Positions 18,001-25,665 of a stretch of 64,000 nucleotides of DNA are shown here, in pieces (position 1 is the first letter of the stretch; each line of letters begins with the position of its first letter). This stretch comes from Paeniglutamicibacter gangotriensis Lz1y. GTDB taxonomy: Bacteria; Actinomycetota; Actinomycetes; Actinomycetales; Micrococcaceae. The position numbers and the translations under genes are program-made. Under the pieces are notes generated by a model. The model made no database searches. It was not told where the DNA came from and worked only from the letters and a program-made list of their open reading frames with translations. Where the stretch lies: NCBI RefSeq assembly GCF_000348945.1, contig NZ_AOCK01000003.1, forward strand, positions 248,001 to 312,000, given 5' to 3'.

Positions 18001-18600
18001 CTGGCCACCTTCGGCTTCCTGCTTTCGCTGGCCGCGGCCTTCGGCGCAACGGTCGCGGTGTACCAGCTCGGCTGGTTCGGTTCGCTCTTCGATGTGAACG
18101 TCCCGGGACCGATCATGAGCTTCCTGCCGATTCTGCTCACCGGCATCCTCTTCGGCCTGGCCATGGACTACCAGGTGTTCCTGGTCGCAGGGATGCGCGA
18201 GTCCTTCGCGCACGGACAGCCTGCCCGCGCAGCGGTGCGCTCCGGCTTCGCCCATTCGGCACCGGTGGTCACCGCCGCCGCGTTGATCATGACTTCCGTC
18301 TTTGCCGGGTTCGTGTTCTCGCACCTGACGATGATTCGGGCCATCGGCTTCGCGCTGGCCATCGGGGTACTCTTTGACGCGTTCATCGTGCGGATGACCC
18401 TGACCCCGGCGCTCATGCATCTGCTGGGCCGGCACGCCTGGTACATTCCGCGCTGGTTGGACCGAATCCTGCCGGATGTGGATGTGGAAGGCTCGAAGAT
18501 CGCCGCCCTGGCCGCACGGGACGCCGAAGACGACCCTACTGGCGGACCGGAACAGGGCGGTCCGCAGGCCTCGGCCTCTCGGGATACGGTGGATGCATGA
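15055..18600 (+). CDS. MMPL/RND-family exporter with a very long repeat-rich extracytoplasmic loop
   Basis: 1181 residues from the ATG at 15055; the frame stays open upstream, but this start follows the tetR stop by seven bases. One N-terminal membrane segment (~18-40) is followed by an Ala/Leu/Gln/Lys-rich loop at about 110-530. The loop is built from near-heptad units such as LADGKKQLEEGQKAL and LAAGQAKLDAAAKEL, which predict long coiled coils. A helix bundle follows (~595-760; contains ALMLGLAVGIDYSLFIVHRHRR with the conserved Asp-Tyr pair). Then come a second loop and a second bundle (~955-1140; FGLAMDYQVFLVAG). This is the two-fold MMPL layout driven by proton motive force. The repeats resemble those of YhgE/Pip-type proteins. 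The substrate is unknown: lipid, drug or cell-envelope component. Confidence 0.9.
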   Translation: MASFLYRLGAWAYARRWAVVSLWAVLLLIIGLCAGAFMGKLTNSFSIPGTETQRTLDRMKVEMPDLAGGTGSIVFRTQDGSALSPAQDQSIEAALQDLAGQSEITDVAQPLELQQQLDDATPELAKGQAKLDDAAEQLADGKKQLEEGQKALQDAQAELDSGRVQLGDAKTQLAEGKAQLADGQAQLDAAAAKLATGEAALKSGQAQLNAGQKKWDAGNREYQSGAKQVSEGRKELAAGQAKLDAAAKELAAGQKQYDAGMKKLLQGKSRTTLEGELAAGKAQATQALAAAKAGLAKLNPGIAAAEKGLAQAQGALEPLKQIPEKERTAEQHGAIAELEATIAALKSTLNGVPGDATAPGLYTQREAALDGQAQAEAGLKQIAEGTAAFASLDAAQAKLDAGAKDLASGTKTLKTKTAELEAGAAKLPAAKKKLDAGAGELATNRAKLKAAAAKVSSGRSQLNAGAAELDANAAKLADGQQQIEENQATLLTGQQVVDEKSAQLPQAEAKLETGAKELATGRAELAFAKRQAGASAGMRFVSEDGSTAVAHVTFVGQTDALTTEQRADIQSIAAGPEAAGVEVLFSKEILQDLSSIFGAAEIIGLAVAAAVLLIMLGTLVAAGLPLLMAVLGVGAGVGGTLALSSVIEMASITPALALMLGLAVGIDYSLFIVHRHRRQLLDGVPLGESIARATGTSGNAVVFAGLTVVIALSALAVPGLPFLSVLGFSAAFTVMMAVLIAITLTPALLGVIGHRLVSKRAWARRDAAASTPDAENLAPSNDAGNRGWGAVVTRRPWIAVIASIAMLAVVALPATQLRTALPDGSAEPVDSGAYQAYEQMSDAFGAGYNGPLLVLADLPGGLDARGADAANLDVADELRAIPGVVAAIPVQVNEERNLGAIQVLPDEGPASAETEALVHALRDAAPQIQAATGSHIAVTGQVAAQVDVSEKLAEALPPYIGIVVGLSLILLLLVFRSVVVPLLATFGFLLSLAAAFGATVAVYQLGWFGSLFDVNVPGPIMSFLPILLTGILFGLAMDYQVFLVAGMRESFAHGQPARAAVRSGFAHSAPVVTAAALIMTSVFAGFVFSHLTMIRAIGFALAIGVLFDAFIVRMTLTPALMHLLGRHAWYIPRWLDRILPDVDVEGSKIAALAARDAEDDPTGGPEQGGPQASASRDTVDA

Positions 18601-19316
18601 GCCAGAATCTAAACAGCGATACCACCGCCAATACCGCATCCGATGCCCTCGGGGATATCGAAAACCCCGAGGACCTGCCGCTGCTGGTGCTGGCCTCAGC
18701 CTCCCCGGGCCGGGCCAAGGTGCTCACCGATGCCGGGATCGACTTCGCCGTGCAGGTCTCCACCGTGGACGAGGACGCGGTGCTGGCCAGCGCCCTCGAG
18801 CGCTTCGGCGAGCTGGGCCCGGCCGACACCGCAATGCTGCTGGCCAAGTCCAAGGCCGAGGATGTCGCCGCGATGGACGCGGCGGACGGGGCCGTGGTGC
18901 TTGGCTGCGATTCGGTCTTCGAATTTGAGGGTGTCAGCTACGGCAAGCCGTATACCGCGCAGGCAGCAACCGAACGCTGGGAAGCAATGAGCGGGAAGTC
19001 CGGCATCCTGCACACCGGGCACTGGCTCATCGATAATCGTTCCGAAGACGAAGCAGACGGCGGCTCGGGGGCCACCATCGGCGCGGTCGCCTCCACCCGG
19101 GTGGACTTCGAGACGGTGTCAGCAGAAGAGATCGCCGCGTATGTAGCCTCCGGCGAACCGTTGCCGTGCGCCGGAGCGTTCACCATCGACGGGCGCGGTG
19201 CCGCCTTCATCCGCAGCATCGAGGGCAACCCGCACACGGTCATCGGCCTGAACGTTGCCACGCTGCGCGAGCTGCTGCACGAGACCGGTCTGTCCATAAC
19301 CGACATCTGGGCCTAA
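18597..19316 (+). CDS. maf: Maf family nucleotide pyrophosphatase
   Basis: A 239-residue Maf/HAM1-like protein that hydrolyses non-canonical or modified nucleoside triphosphates to monophosphates. Motifs: LASASPGRAKVL (canonical SxSPRR), VSTVDEDAVL, the Asp in GCDSVFEFEG, GKPYTAQAA, TRVDFETVSAEEIAAYV and GAFTIDGRGAAFI. The ATG overlaps the MMPL stop by four bases (ATGA), so it is translated with the exporter gene. Maf next to the acyl-CoA carboxylase genes is common in actinobacteria. A near-perfect terminator follows. Confidence 0.92.
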   Translation: MSQNLNSDTTANTASDALGDIENPEDLPLLVLASASPGRAKVLTDAGIDFAVQVSTVDEDAVLASALERFGELGPADTAMLLAKSKAEDVAAMDAADGAVVLGCDSVFEFEGVSYGKPYTAQAATERWEAMSGKSGILHTGHWLIDNRSEDEADGGSGATIGAVASTRVDFETVSAEEIAAYVASGEPLPCAGAFTIDGRGAAFIRSIEGNPHTVIGLNVATLRELLHETGLSITDIWA

Positions 19317-19338
19317 ACACCCGCACTAGCCATCCTTC

Positions 19339-19373
19339 AGGAGGCCCGCACCGATTCTCGGTGCGGGCCTCCT
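19339..19373 (+). terminator. Strong hairpin terminator after maf
   Basis: A perfect 15-bp stem (19339-19353 with 19359-19373) closed by a 5-nt ATTCT loop lies 22 nt past the maf stop. The tail GGTCGTT is not a strong T-run. Confidence 0.75.
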
Positions 19374-19435
19374 GGTCGTTGGGCCTCTTGAGGGAAGGGC
19401 ACGGGGAGCCAAAACAGCTTGCGCCAAGAAAGTAC

Positions 19436-19464
19436 TTGCCATTGTGGAAAGTAGTTTCTATGCT
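19436..19464 (+). promoter_or_regulatory. Sigma-70-type promoter of the small membrane protein gene
   Basis: TTGCCA (19436-19441) and TATGCT (19459-19464) are separated by exactly 17 bp, just upstream of a GGAGG-led ATG at 19494. Confidence 0.65.
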
Positions 19465-19493
19465 GAAGTGACAACGTCGACGCAGGAGGAACC

Positions 19494-19721
19494 ATGAACA
19501 CGAACAGCATCGCCACCACCGCCCCAGCAAACCGGGTCAACGGAGCCCAGTACGCATGGATCGGCTTCGCGATGGGGATCGCCTGCATGGCCGCACTGTT
19601 CATCTACGGGCTGTTGAGCAGCACCCCCGGAATGCTCGTGATGAGCTCCTCGATGGCGGCCATGCTGGGCGCAGTATGGGTCTCCACCAGCGCCACTGCC
19701 CGGAAGAAGAACCGGCGGTAG
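19494..19721 (+). CDS. Small membrane protein of unknown function
   Basis: 75 residues, not recognised as a known family. A Thr/Asn-rich N-terminus is followed by two hydrophobic segments (about residues 20-42 and 47-64) and a basic tail ARKKNRR, so both ends are probably cytoplasmic. It has its own promoter and a good GGAGG ribosome site 6 bases before the ATG. It sits between maf and the carboxylase alpha subunit; nothing ties it to carboxylase function beyond position. Confidence 0.65.
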   Translation: MNTNSIATTAPANRVNGAQYAWIGFAMGIACMAALFIYGLLSSTPGMLVMSSSMAAMLGAVWVSTSATARKKNRR

Positions 19722-19926
19722 CGAGCGGGCGTACACGTCACCCAAATCTGGGCCGCGCACAGCTCGAGGCCCGGGAACTCGGCACCCGGCACCGCGCCCG
19801 AGAGAAGTTGTATGAATCCTACAAAGATATGGTGACTTGGTGCCGACACTGGGCGGTTTGGCGGTACACATCCCACAACCGCGGGTAGGCTCCACAAGAG
19901 CATATTTAAAGGAGTTCACCCCTGCC

Positions 19927-21693
19927 ATGAGTCAGTTGACGAAGGTTCTCATCGCCAATCGCGGAGAAATCGCCGTACGCATCATTCGCGCTGCCCGGGA
20001 TGAGGGCATTGGATCGGTGGCCGTGTACGCCGAGCCTGACCGCGATGCCCTGCATTGCCGGTTGGCCGACGAAGCGTATTCATTGGGCGGCTCCACCGCC
20101 GCCGAGTCGTACCTCGACATCGATAAGATCATCGATGTCGCCAAACGCTCCGGCGCCGACGCGGTGCACCCCGGCTACGGATTCCTGGCCGAGAACGCCG
20201 GGTTCGCCCGTGCCGTGATCGATGCCGGGCTGATCTGGATTGGCCCGCCACCGGCAGCCATCGACCAGCTGGGTGACAAGGTTCAGGCCCGCCACCTGGC
20301 CGAAAAGGTCGGAGCCCCGCTGGTCCCCGGCACCAAGGACCCTGTCGAATCCACCGACGAGGTGCTGGCCTTCGCCGATGAGCACGGACTGCCGATGGCC
20401 ATCAAGGCCGCCTACGGTGGCGGCGGTCGCGGCATCAAGGTCGTACGCAACCGGGACGAAATCCCCGAAGCCTACGAATCCGCGGTCCGCGAAGCTGTTG
20501 CCGCCTTCGGGCGCGGCGAATGCTTCGTCGAACGCTTCCTCGATGCCCCGCGCCACGTCGAGACCCAGTGCCTGGCCGATGTGCACGGCAACGTCGTGGT
20601 GGTATCCACCCGCGATTGCTCACTGCAGCGCCGCAACCAGAAGCTCGTAGAAGAGGCCCCGGCACCGTTCCTGAGCCCGGAACAGGTCACCCGGCTCTAC
20701 GAGGCCTCCAAGGCCATCATGGTCGAAGCAGGCTACGTGGGAGCAGGCACCTGCGAATTCCTCGTCGGCCAGGACGGGGTGATCTCCTTCCTGGAGGTCA
20801 ACACCCGCCTGCAGGTGGAGCACACGATCTCCGAGGAGGTCACGGGCATCGATCTGGTCCGCGAACAGTTCCGGCTGGCCCGCGGCGAAGAGCTGGGCTA
20901 CACCGACCCCGAGGTGCGCGGACATTCCTTCGAGTTCCGCATCAACGGCGAAGACGCGGGACGCGGTTTCATGCCGGCCCCCGGCACCATCACCGCGATG
21001 GACCTGCCCACCGGCCCCGGTGTGCGCATCGACTCAGGTGTGGTCTGCGGAGAAACCGTGTCCGGGAACTTCGACTCGATGATCGCCAAGCTCATCGTCA
21101 CCGGCGCCACCCGCAACCAGGCCATCCAGCGCGCCCGCCGCGCACTGGCCGAGTACCGCATTGAGGGCATGCCCACGGTGTTGGCCTTCCACCGCGCGGT
21201 CATGGACGATGTTGCCTTCACCCCCGAGGAAGGCCCGTTCTCCATCCATACCCGCTGGATCGAGACCGAGTTCGACAACCAGATCCCTGCCTGGGACCCT
21301 GCCACCGCCGGCATCCCGGGCGAGGACACCGATCGTCATGCGATCACCGTGGAAGTCGGCGGCAAGCGCCTAGAGGTGGTGCTTCCGGCGTCGTTGGGAT
21401 CGATTTCTTCGGGCAGCAACGGCAAGACCCGCAAGAAGAAGCGCTCCACGCGCTCTTCGGCCACCACCGGTGCCTCGGGCGCCGATCTGGTCTCCCCCAT
21501 GCAGGGCACCATCGTGAAGGTCGCAGCAGCCGACGGGGATGTGGTCTGTGAGGGCGATTTGATCGTGGTCCTGGAGGCCATGAAGATGGAACAACCGCTG
21601 ACCGCCCACTGCGACGGCGTGGTCTCCGGACTCAGCGCGGTACCCGGGGACACCGTCTCCGCCGGCGCCGTGCTGGCATCCATCGGCGAATAA
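19927..21693 (+). CDS. Acyl-CoA carboxylase alpha subunit (biotin carboxylase + biotin carrier domains)
   Basis: 588 residues from ATG 19927, chosen because [20 protein letters not shown], the fixed start of biotin carboxylases, begins at residue 6 and AAAGGAG lies upstream. The biotin carboxylase part (1-~450) shows the ATP-grasp glycine loop GGGGRGIK, the catalytic stretch [20 protein letters not shown] and the C-terminal cap. A Lys/Arg/Ser linker (~500-515) leads to the carrier domain, with biotinyl-lysine at K553 in EAMKMEQ. It carboxylates biotin using ATP and bicarbonate and works with the beta and epsilon subunits at 5.8-7.6 kb; BirA at 3.7 kb should biotinylate it. This is the AccA3/PccA type of actinobacteria. 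Confidence 0.95.
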   Translation: MSQLTKVLIANRGEIAVRIIRAARDEGIGSVAVYAEPDRDALHCRLADEAYSLGGSTAAESYLDIDKIIDVAKRSGADAVHPGYGFLAENAGFARAVIDAGLIWIGPPPAAIDQLGDKVQARHLAEKVGAPLVPGTKDPVESTDEVLAFADEHGLPMAIKAAYGGGGRGIKVVRNRDEIPEAYESAVREAVAAFGRGECFVERFLDAPRHVETQCLADVHGNVVVVSTRDCSLQRRNQKLVEEAPAPFLSPEQVTRLYEASKAIMVEAGYVGAGTCEFLVGQDGVISFLEVNTRLQVEHTISEEVTGIDLVREQFRLARGEELGYTDPEVRGHSFEFRINGEDAGRGFMPAPGTITAMDLPTGPGVRIDSGVVCGETVSGNFDSMIAKLIVTGATRNQAIQRARRALAEYRIEGMPTVLAFHRAVMDDVAFTPEEGPFSIHTRWIETEFDNQIPAWDPATAGIPGEDTDRHAITVEVGGKRLEVVLPASLGSISSGSNGKTRKKKRSTRSSATTGASGADLVSPMQGTIVKVAAADGDVVCEGDLIVVLEAMKMEQPLTAHCDGVVSGLSAVPGDTVSAGAVLASIGE

Positions 21694-21720
21694 CACTCGC
21701 TGCCGCAGCACAGCGATCCG

Positions 21721-21761
21721 GGCGGGCCGGTCTTCCTCAAGGGAAGACTGGCCCGCCTTTT
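21721..21761 (+). terminator. Rho-independent terminator after the carboxylase alpha gene
   Basis: A 16-bp stem with one G-T pair (21721-21736 with 21742-21757), a 5-nt loop, then TTTT. It lies 28 nt past the stop. Confidence 0.9.
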
Positions 21762-21858
21762 GCCTGTCCCGCGCCGACTGCCGCCTTGGACCACGGGAGG
21801 CTGCAATTCCGCGCGACACGCCTTCCCCATGTCGGTGCGTACACTTAGGCCGGTGGGC

Positions 21859-22395
21859 ATGAAACCTGACGTGAGCACACAGCCCGCGCTGGACCCGAGC
21901 CCCGATCCGCCGCGATGCGGCAGCGAGCGGCAGACCTTGAGGGGGTTCCTGGCCTGCCAGCGCCGCACCCTTCAGATGAAATGCGCAGGGCTTAGCGCGA
22001 CAGCCCTGGGCACCTGCGCGGTTCCGCCTTCCGGGCTGTCCTTGCTGGTCTTGGTGCGCCACCTAAGCGATGTGGAACGCTTTTGGGTCCGCTCCTGCCT
22101 GGCCGGGAAGCAAGCACCGCCGCTGTACTGGGGCAAGGACGGCACAGAGACCGACTTCGACTTCCCGGCACCCGATGCCCAGCTGGTGGAGCTCTCTTTC
22201 ACCGCATGGAAGGAGGAGATGGCCCATGCCGATGTTGCCCTCGGCGCCGCACCGTTGGAACGTACAGTGGCGGCCGGGCACCACGGCACGGTATCGGTAC
22301 GCTGGATCCTCACCCACCTGATCGAGGAGTACTCCCGGCACAATGGCCACGCCGACCTGCTGCGCGAATGCCTCGACGGGACCGTGGGCGAATAG
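21859..22395 (+). CDS. DinB-like DUF664 family protein
   Basis: 178 residues from ATG 21859; in-frame ATGs upstream (21829) are possible. The start at 21859 fits a TACACT -10-like element ~16 bases upstream, giving a nearly leaderless mRNA. The sequence shows the DUF664 pattern: LRGFLACQRRTL at the N-terminus, LLVLVRHLSDVERFWVRSCL with a conserved His, and ILTHLIEEYSRHNGHADLLR with two more histidines expected to bind a metal. DinB/DUF664 proteins include thiol-dependent transferases and isomerases (mycothiol in actinobacteria). The exact reaction is unknown. Confidence 0.8.
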   Translation: MKPDVSTQPALDPSPDPPRCGSERQTLRGFLACQRRTLQMKCAGLSATALGTCAVPPSGLSLLVLVRHLSDVERFWVRSCLAGKQAPPLYWGKDGTETDFDFPAPDAQLVELSFTAWKEEMAHADVALGAAPLERTVAAGHHGTVSVRWILTHLIEEYSRHNGHADLLRECLDGTVGE

Positions 22396-22415
22396 TCTCT
22401 TGGGCTTTAACGCAC

Positions 22416-22446
22416 GCTGCCCGCATTCACGAGGAATGCGGGCAGC
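22416..22446. terminator. Bidirectional terminator between DUF664 and MFS genes
   Basis: A perfect 12-bp inverted repeat (GCTGCCCGCATT/AATGCGGGCAGC) with a 7-nt loop lies between two convergent genes. Confidence 0.75.
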
Positions 22447-22474
22447 CGGAGAAATCCGTTGCTAGAAGACGCTA

Positions 22475-23863
22475 CTAGGAGACGTTGTTCTCAAAGTCGA
22501 CGTCCTTGGTGTCCTTGGTCAGGAACAGGGCGATGAGCGTGAGCACCGCGCCGAGCGCTAAATAGACGCCGACCCAGACGGTGTTGCCTCCACCGAACTG
22601 CCACAGCGCGATGGCCACGAACGAGGCCGGGGCAGCACCTAAGACCGAGGAGAAGTTGTAGGCCACGGCGGAGCCGGTGTAGCGCACATTGGACGGGAAG
22701 AGCTCGGGCAGATACGCGGCCATCGGGCCGAAGGTCAGACCCATCAGGGTGAAGCCGATGATCAGGCCGACCATGGCCGAGGCCTTGCCCGGACCGAACA
22801 TCAGCGTCCACGCCAGACCGAAGACCAAGATGCCCAGAGTCACCCAGATCAGGAACTTACGCCGGCCGAATTTCTCGGCCAGCGGGCCCGAGACCACCGT
22901 GAATATACCGAAGAACACCACACCGATGATGAGCATCGTGAGGAACTCGGGTCGGTCAATGCCCAGTCCCGGGGCAAACGATGCCGCATCAAAGGCCTGG
23001 CCCTTGGCCTCGGCGGCCGCTTGGGCCTTCTCCACGGTGTCCACGGCGGTGCCGTAGGTCAGGGTGAAGGAGGTCATCAGGTAGAAGAGCACGTAGGTGG
23101 CAAACATGATGAAGGTGCCGGCCAGTACCTGGCGCCAGTGGTACTTCATGGTGGTCTTGAACGGGGACTTGGCCACCTTCTTCTGGTCCACGACCTTGGT
23201 GAAGGCCACCGATTCGACCAGCCTCAGGCGGACCCAGAGTCCCACGGCCACCATGACGGCGGAGAGGATGAACGGCACGCGCCAGCCCCAGGCCATGAAC
23301 TGCTCCGGGGTCAGGCTCAGCTGCAGGCCCACGAAGATCAGGTTGGCGATGATGAAGCCGATGGGGGCACCCAGCTGCGGGAAGGTGCCGTAGATGGCGC
23401 GCTTGTTGGCCGGAGCGTTCTCGGTGGCCAGCAGCGCGGCACCCGACCACTCGCCGCCGAGGGCCAGGCCCTGGGCGAAGCGCAGCAGCACCAGCATTAG
23501 CGGCGCCAGCACCACGAAGTTTCCTTGGGCCGGGGGCAGGAAGCCGATCAGGAAGGTGGCGATACCCATGAGCAGCAGCGAGGCCACCAGGGTCCCCTTG
23601 CGTCCGATCCTGTCACCGAAGTGCCCAAAGAGGATCGAGCCGACTGGTCGGGCAACGAAAGCTACGCCGAAGATCGCGAAGGAGGAGAGAATGGCATTGA
23701 CGTTCGACGCGTTCGGGAAGAACAGCGCCGGGAAGACCAGCACCGATGCCGTGGCATAGGCGTAGAAGTCAAAGAACTCAATGGTGGTGCCGATGAGGCT
23801 GGCAAACAGCACGCGTCCGCGTGTGTTTTCTTTCGGTGCTGTGACCGTGGTCTTGTTGGACAT
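22475..23863 (-). CDS. MFS transporter, metabolite:H+ symporter (MHS) family
   Basis: A 462-residue, 12-helix transporter. Typical MHS/ProP-ShiA features are IGTTIEFFDFYAYATASVLVFP in helix 1, RPVGSILFGHFGDRIGRKGTL between helices 2 and 3 (the GxxxDRxGRR-type loop), LRFAQGLALGGEWSGAALLATEN in helix 4 and LAEKFGRRKFLI between helices 8 and 9. These proteins import organic acids or osmolytes (citrate, shikimate, alpha-ketoglutarate, proline/betaine) with protons; the substrate here cannot be assigned. The 5' region contains an unusual set of GGACAAG repeats, implying dedicated regulation. Confidence 0.9.
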   Translation of the reverse strand: MSNKTTVTAPKENTRGRVLFASLIGTTIEFFDFYAYATASVLVFPALFFPNASNVNAILSSFAIFGVAFVARPVGSILFGHFGDRIGRKGTLVASLLLMGIATFLIGFLPPAQGNFVVLAPLMLVLLRFAQGLALGGEWSGAALLATENAPANKRAIYGTFPQLGAPIGFIIANLIFVGLQLSLTPEQFMAWGWRVPFILSAVMVAVGLWVRLRLVESVAFTKVVDQKKVAKSPFKTTMKYHWRQVLAGTFIMFATYVLFYLMTSFTLTYGTAVDTVEKAQAAAEAKGQAFDAASFAPGLGIDRPEFLTMLIIGVVFFGIFTVVSGPLAEKFGRRKFLIWVTLGILVFGLAWTLMFGPGKASAMVGLIIGFTLMGLTFGPMAAYLPELFPSNVRYTGSAVAYNFSSVLGAAPASFVAIALWQFGGGNTVWVGVYLALGAVLTLIALFLTKDTKDVDFENNVS

Positions 23864-23898
23864 TGTCTCGTGCTTCTCTTGGTGGATTCCTGCAAGTT

Positions 23899-23978
23899 GT
23901 TTAGGACAAGTTTAGGACTCAAGTCCAAGGAGTGGACACTCGTTCCACTATTTGGACAAGTGTGTCTCAAGTCTCACT
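23899..23978 (-). promoter_or_regulatory. Repeat-rich control region upstream of the MFS gene
   Basis: Within 80 bp are two direct copies of GTTTAGGAC, a second GGACAAG, the palindrome GGACT-CA-AGTCC (23916-23927) and the inverted repeat AGTGGA/TCCACT (23931-23949). Several GGAC-AAG half-sites in both orientations suggest cooperative binding of a regulator controlling the minus-strand MFS gene. Confidence 0.45.
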
Positions 23979-24039
23979 CCTTTAGCAACGACCGCACCGG
24001 CGTGGCGCCATCCGGAACCTGACAAGCGTTAAAGACATC

Positions 24040-24089
24040 TGCCGCCGCAAACCGCCTATTCCCGAGGGAAGAGTCGATTCGCGGCGGCA
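24040..24089 (-). terminator. Branched stem-loop terminator downstream of the LpdA-like gene
   Basis: A 9-bp perfect stem (TGCCGCCGC at 24040-24048, GCGGCGGCA at 24081-24089) encloses a second hairpin TTCCC-GA-GGGAA. It lies 20 nt beyond the stop of the minus-strand reductase gene. Confidence 0.55.
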
Positions 24090-24109
24090 AACACCATGCG
24101 CTCTGAGAT

Positions 24110-25516
24110 TTAGAGGTGGGTGTGGAGGCGGCGCGCGGCCTCGGAGATCGACCCGGAGAGCGAGGGATAGACCGAGAAGGTCTCGGCGATGTCATCAACA
24201 TGCAGCTTGTTGTGCACGGCCAAGGCGATCGGGAAGATCAGTTCCGAGGCACGCGGTGCTACCACCACGCCACCGATCACGGTTCCGGAGCCGCGGCGGG
24301 CCAGGATTTTCACGAAGCCCTGGTTCACGTTCATCATCTTCGCCCGTGCGTTGGTGGCCAGATCCAGTTTGATGATGTCAGCCTGATACTTGCCCTCGGC
24401 GACCATGCCCTCGGTAACCCCGACGGTGGCGATCTCCGGGGAGGTGAAGATGTTCGAGGAAACCTCGGTGAGCTTCAGCGGCTTGACCGAGTCGCCCAGC
24501 AGGTGGGCCATCGCGATGCGGCCCTGCATGGCCGAGACCGAGGCCAGCGCGAAGACGCCCGTGCAGTCACCGGCCGCGTAGACATTGGTGGCGGTGGTGC
24601 GCGAGACGCCGTCAACCTGGATGTGGCCGGATTCGGTGAGCTTGACGCCCGCTTCTTCCAGACCGATACCCGCGGTGTTGGGGATGGAACCAACCGCCAC
24701 CAAGCAGTGGCTGCCGATGATGACCCGTCCGTCGCTCAGGGTCACCTTGACGGAGTCGCCCTCGCGTTCAACGCCCTCGGCGCGGGACTTGGCCACGACG
24801 TTGACGCCGTTGTTCTTGAAGGCTTCTTCGAGCACCTCGGCGGCGTCGGCGTCCTCGCCGGGCAGCACGCGGTCACGCGAGGAAACCAGGGTGACCTTGG
24901 TGCCCAGCAGGTTATACGCGCTAGCGAACTCGGCGCCGGTGACACCTGAACCGACAACAATCAGGTGCTCGGGGATTTCCTTGAGGTTGTAGACCTGGGT
25001 CCAGTTGAAGATGCGCTCCCCGTCGGGAATCGCGGTGGGCAGTTCGCGCGGGTGCGCACCGACCGAGACCAGCAGCGCGTCGGCGTCAATGTTCTCGACG
25101 CTGCCGTCCGCCCGGGTGACCTCAACGGTCTTGGAATCCAGCAGCCTGCCTTCGCCGATGACTATGCGCACGCCCACGCGTTCGAGGCCCATGTGGATGT
25201 CCGAGGACTGTTCCCTGGCCAGTTCCAGCAACCGGGCGTTCATGACCGACAGATCGGCCACCGCTTCGGTGGATGCGTCGCCGACCTGGACGCCGAACTC
25301 GCGCGCACCGATCACCCGGCGCATCGCATCGGCCGTGGCAACCAGGGTCTTGGAGGGGACCACGTCGGTCAAAACCGCGGAACCACCCATTCCCGCGCGC
25401 TCGACAATGGTGACTTGTGCGCCTAGCTGGGCGCCCACCATGGCGGCTTCGTAGCCACCGGGGCCACCGCCAAGGATGACAAGTCGAGGGGAACTGGTAT
25501 CGCGTTGTGCACTCAC
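24110..25516 (-). CDS. LpdA-like flavoprotein (NAD(P)H:quinone reductase type) lacking the redox disulfide
   Basis: A 468-residue two-dinucleotide-binding flavoprotein of the pyridine nucleotide-disulfide oxidoreductase family. The FAD motif GGGPGGYEAAMVGAQLGAQV opens the protein, GSGVTGAEFASAYNLLG binds NAD(P), and AAGDCTGVFALASVSAMQGR binds FAD again. The region that normally holds the CxxxxC active site reads GMGGSAVLTDVVPSKT, with no cysteine. The C-terminal dimer domain ends without the His-Glu catalytic pair. This is the pattern I associate with M. tuberculosis LpdA (Rv3303c), a quinone reductase. It starts at GTG 25516 and is divergent from the purine nucleoside phosphorylase gene. Confidence 0.85.
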   Translation of the reverse strand: MSAQRDTSSPRLVILGGGPGGYEAAMVGAQLGAQVTIVERAGMGGSAVLTDVVPSKTLVATADAMRRVIGAREFGVQVGDASTEAVADLSVMNARLLELAREQSSDIHMGLERVGVRIVIGEGRLLDSKTVEVTRADGSVENIDADALLVSVGAHPRELPTAIPDGERIFNWTQVYNLKEIPEHLIVVGSGVTGAEFASAYNLLGTKVTLVSSRDRVLPGEDADAAEVLEEAFKNNGVNVVAKSRAEGVEREGDSVKVTLSDGRVIIGSHCLVAVGSIPNTAGIGLEEAGVKLTESGHIQVDGVSRTTATNVYAAGDCTGVFALASVSAMQGRIAMAHLLGDSVKPLKLTEVSSNIFTSPEIATVGVTEGMVAEGKYQADIIKLDLATNARAKMMNVNQGFVKILARRGSGTVIGGVVVAPRASELIFPIALAVHNKLHVDDIAETFSVYPSLSGSISEAARRLHTHL

Positions 25517-25629
25517 GATTACCTATTCTCCCCTAACCGCCACCAAGTGCACAACGCACACGCCGGGCGGTAGATCTCGGGCGTCGGGCGGTGGTTTCAG
25601 TGCCCGGGCCCGCCCGCGGACCCCATGGC

Positions 25630-25658
25630 CTGACAATGCGCGGTTCCGCCGGTAGGTT
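25630..25658 (+). promoter_or_regulatory. Leaderless promoter of the purine nucleoside phosphorylase gene
   Basis: CTGACA (25630-25635), a 17-bp spacer and TAGGTT (25653-25658) place the transcription start at about 25666, the GTG start codon itself. This is the main reason for choosing that start. Confidence 0.65.
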
Positions 25659-25665
25659 TAACCCC

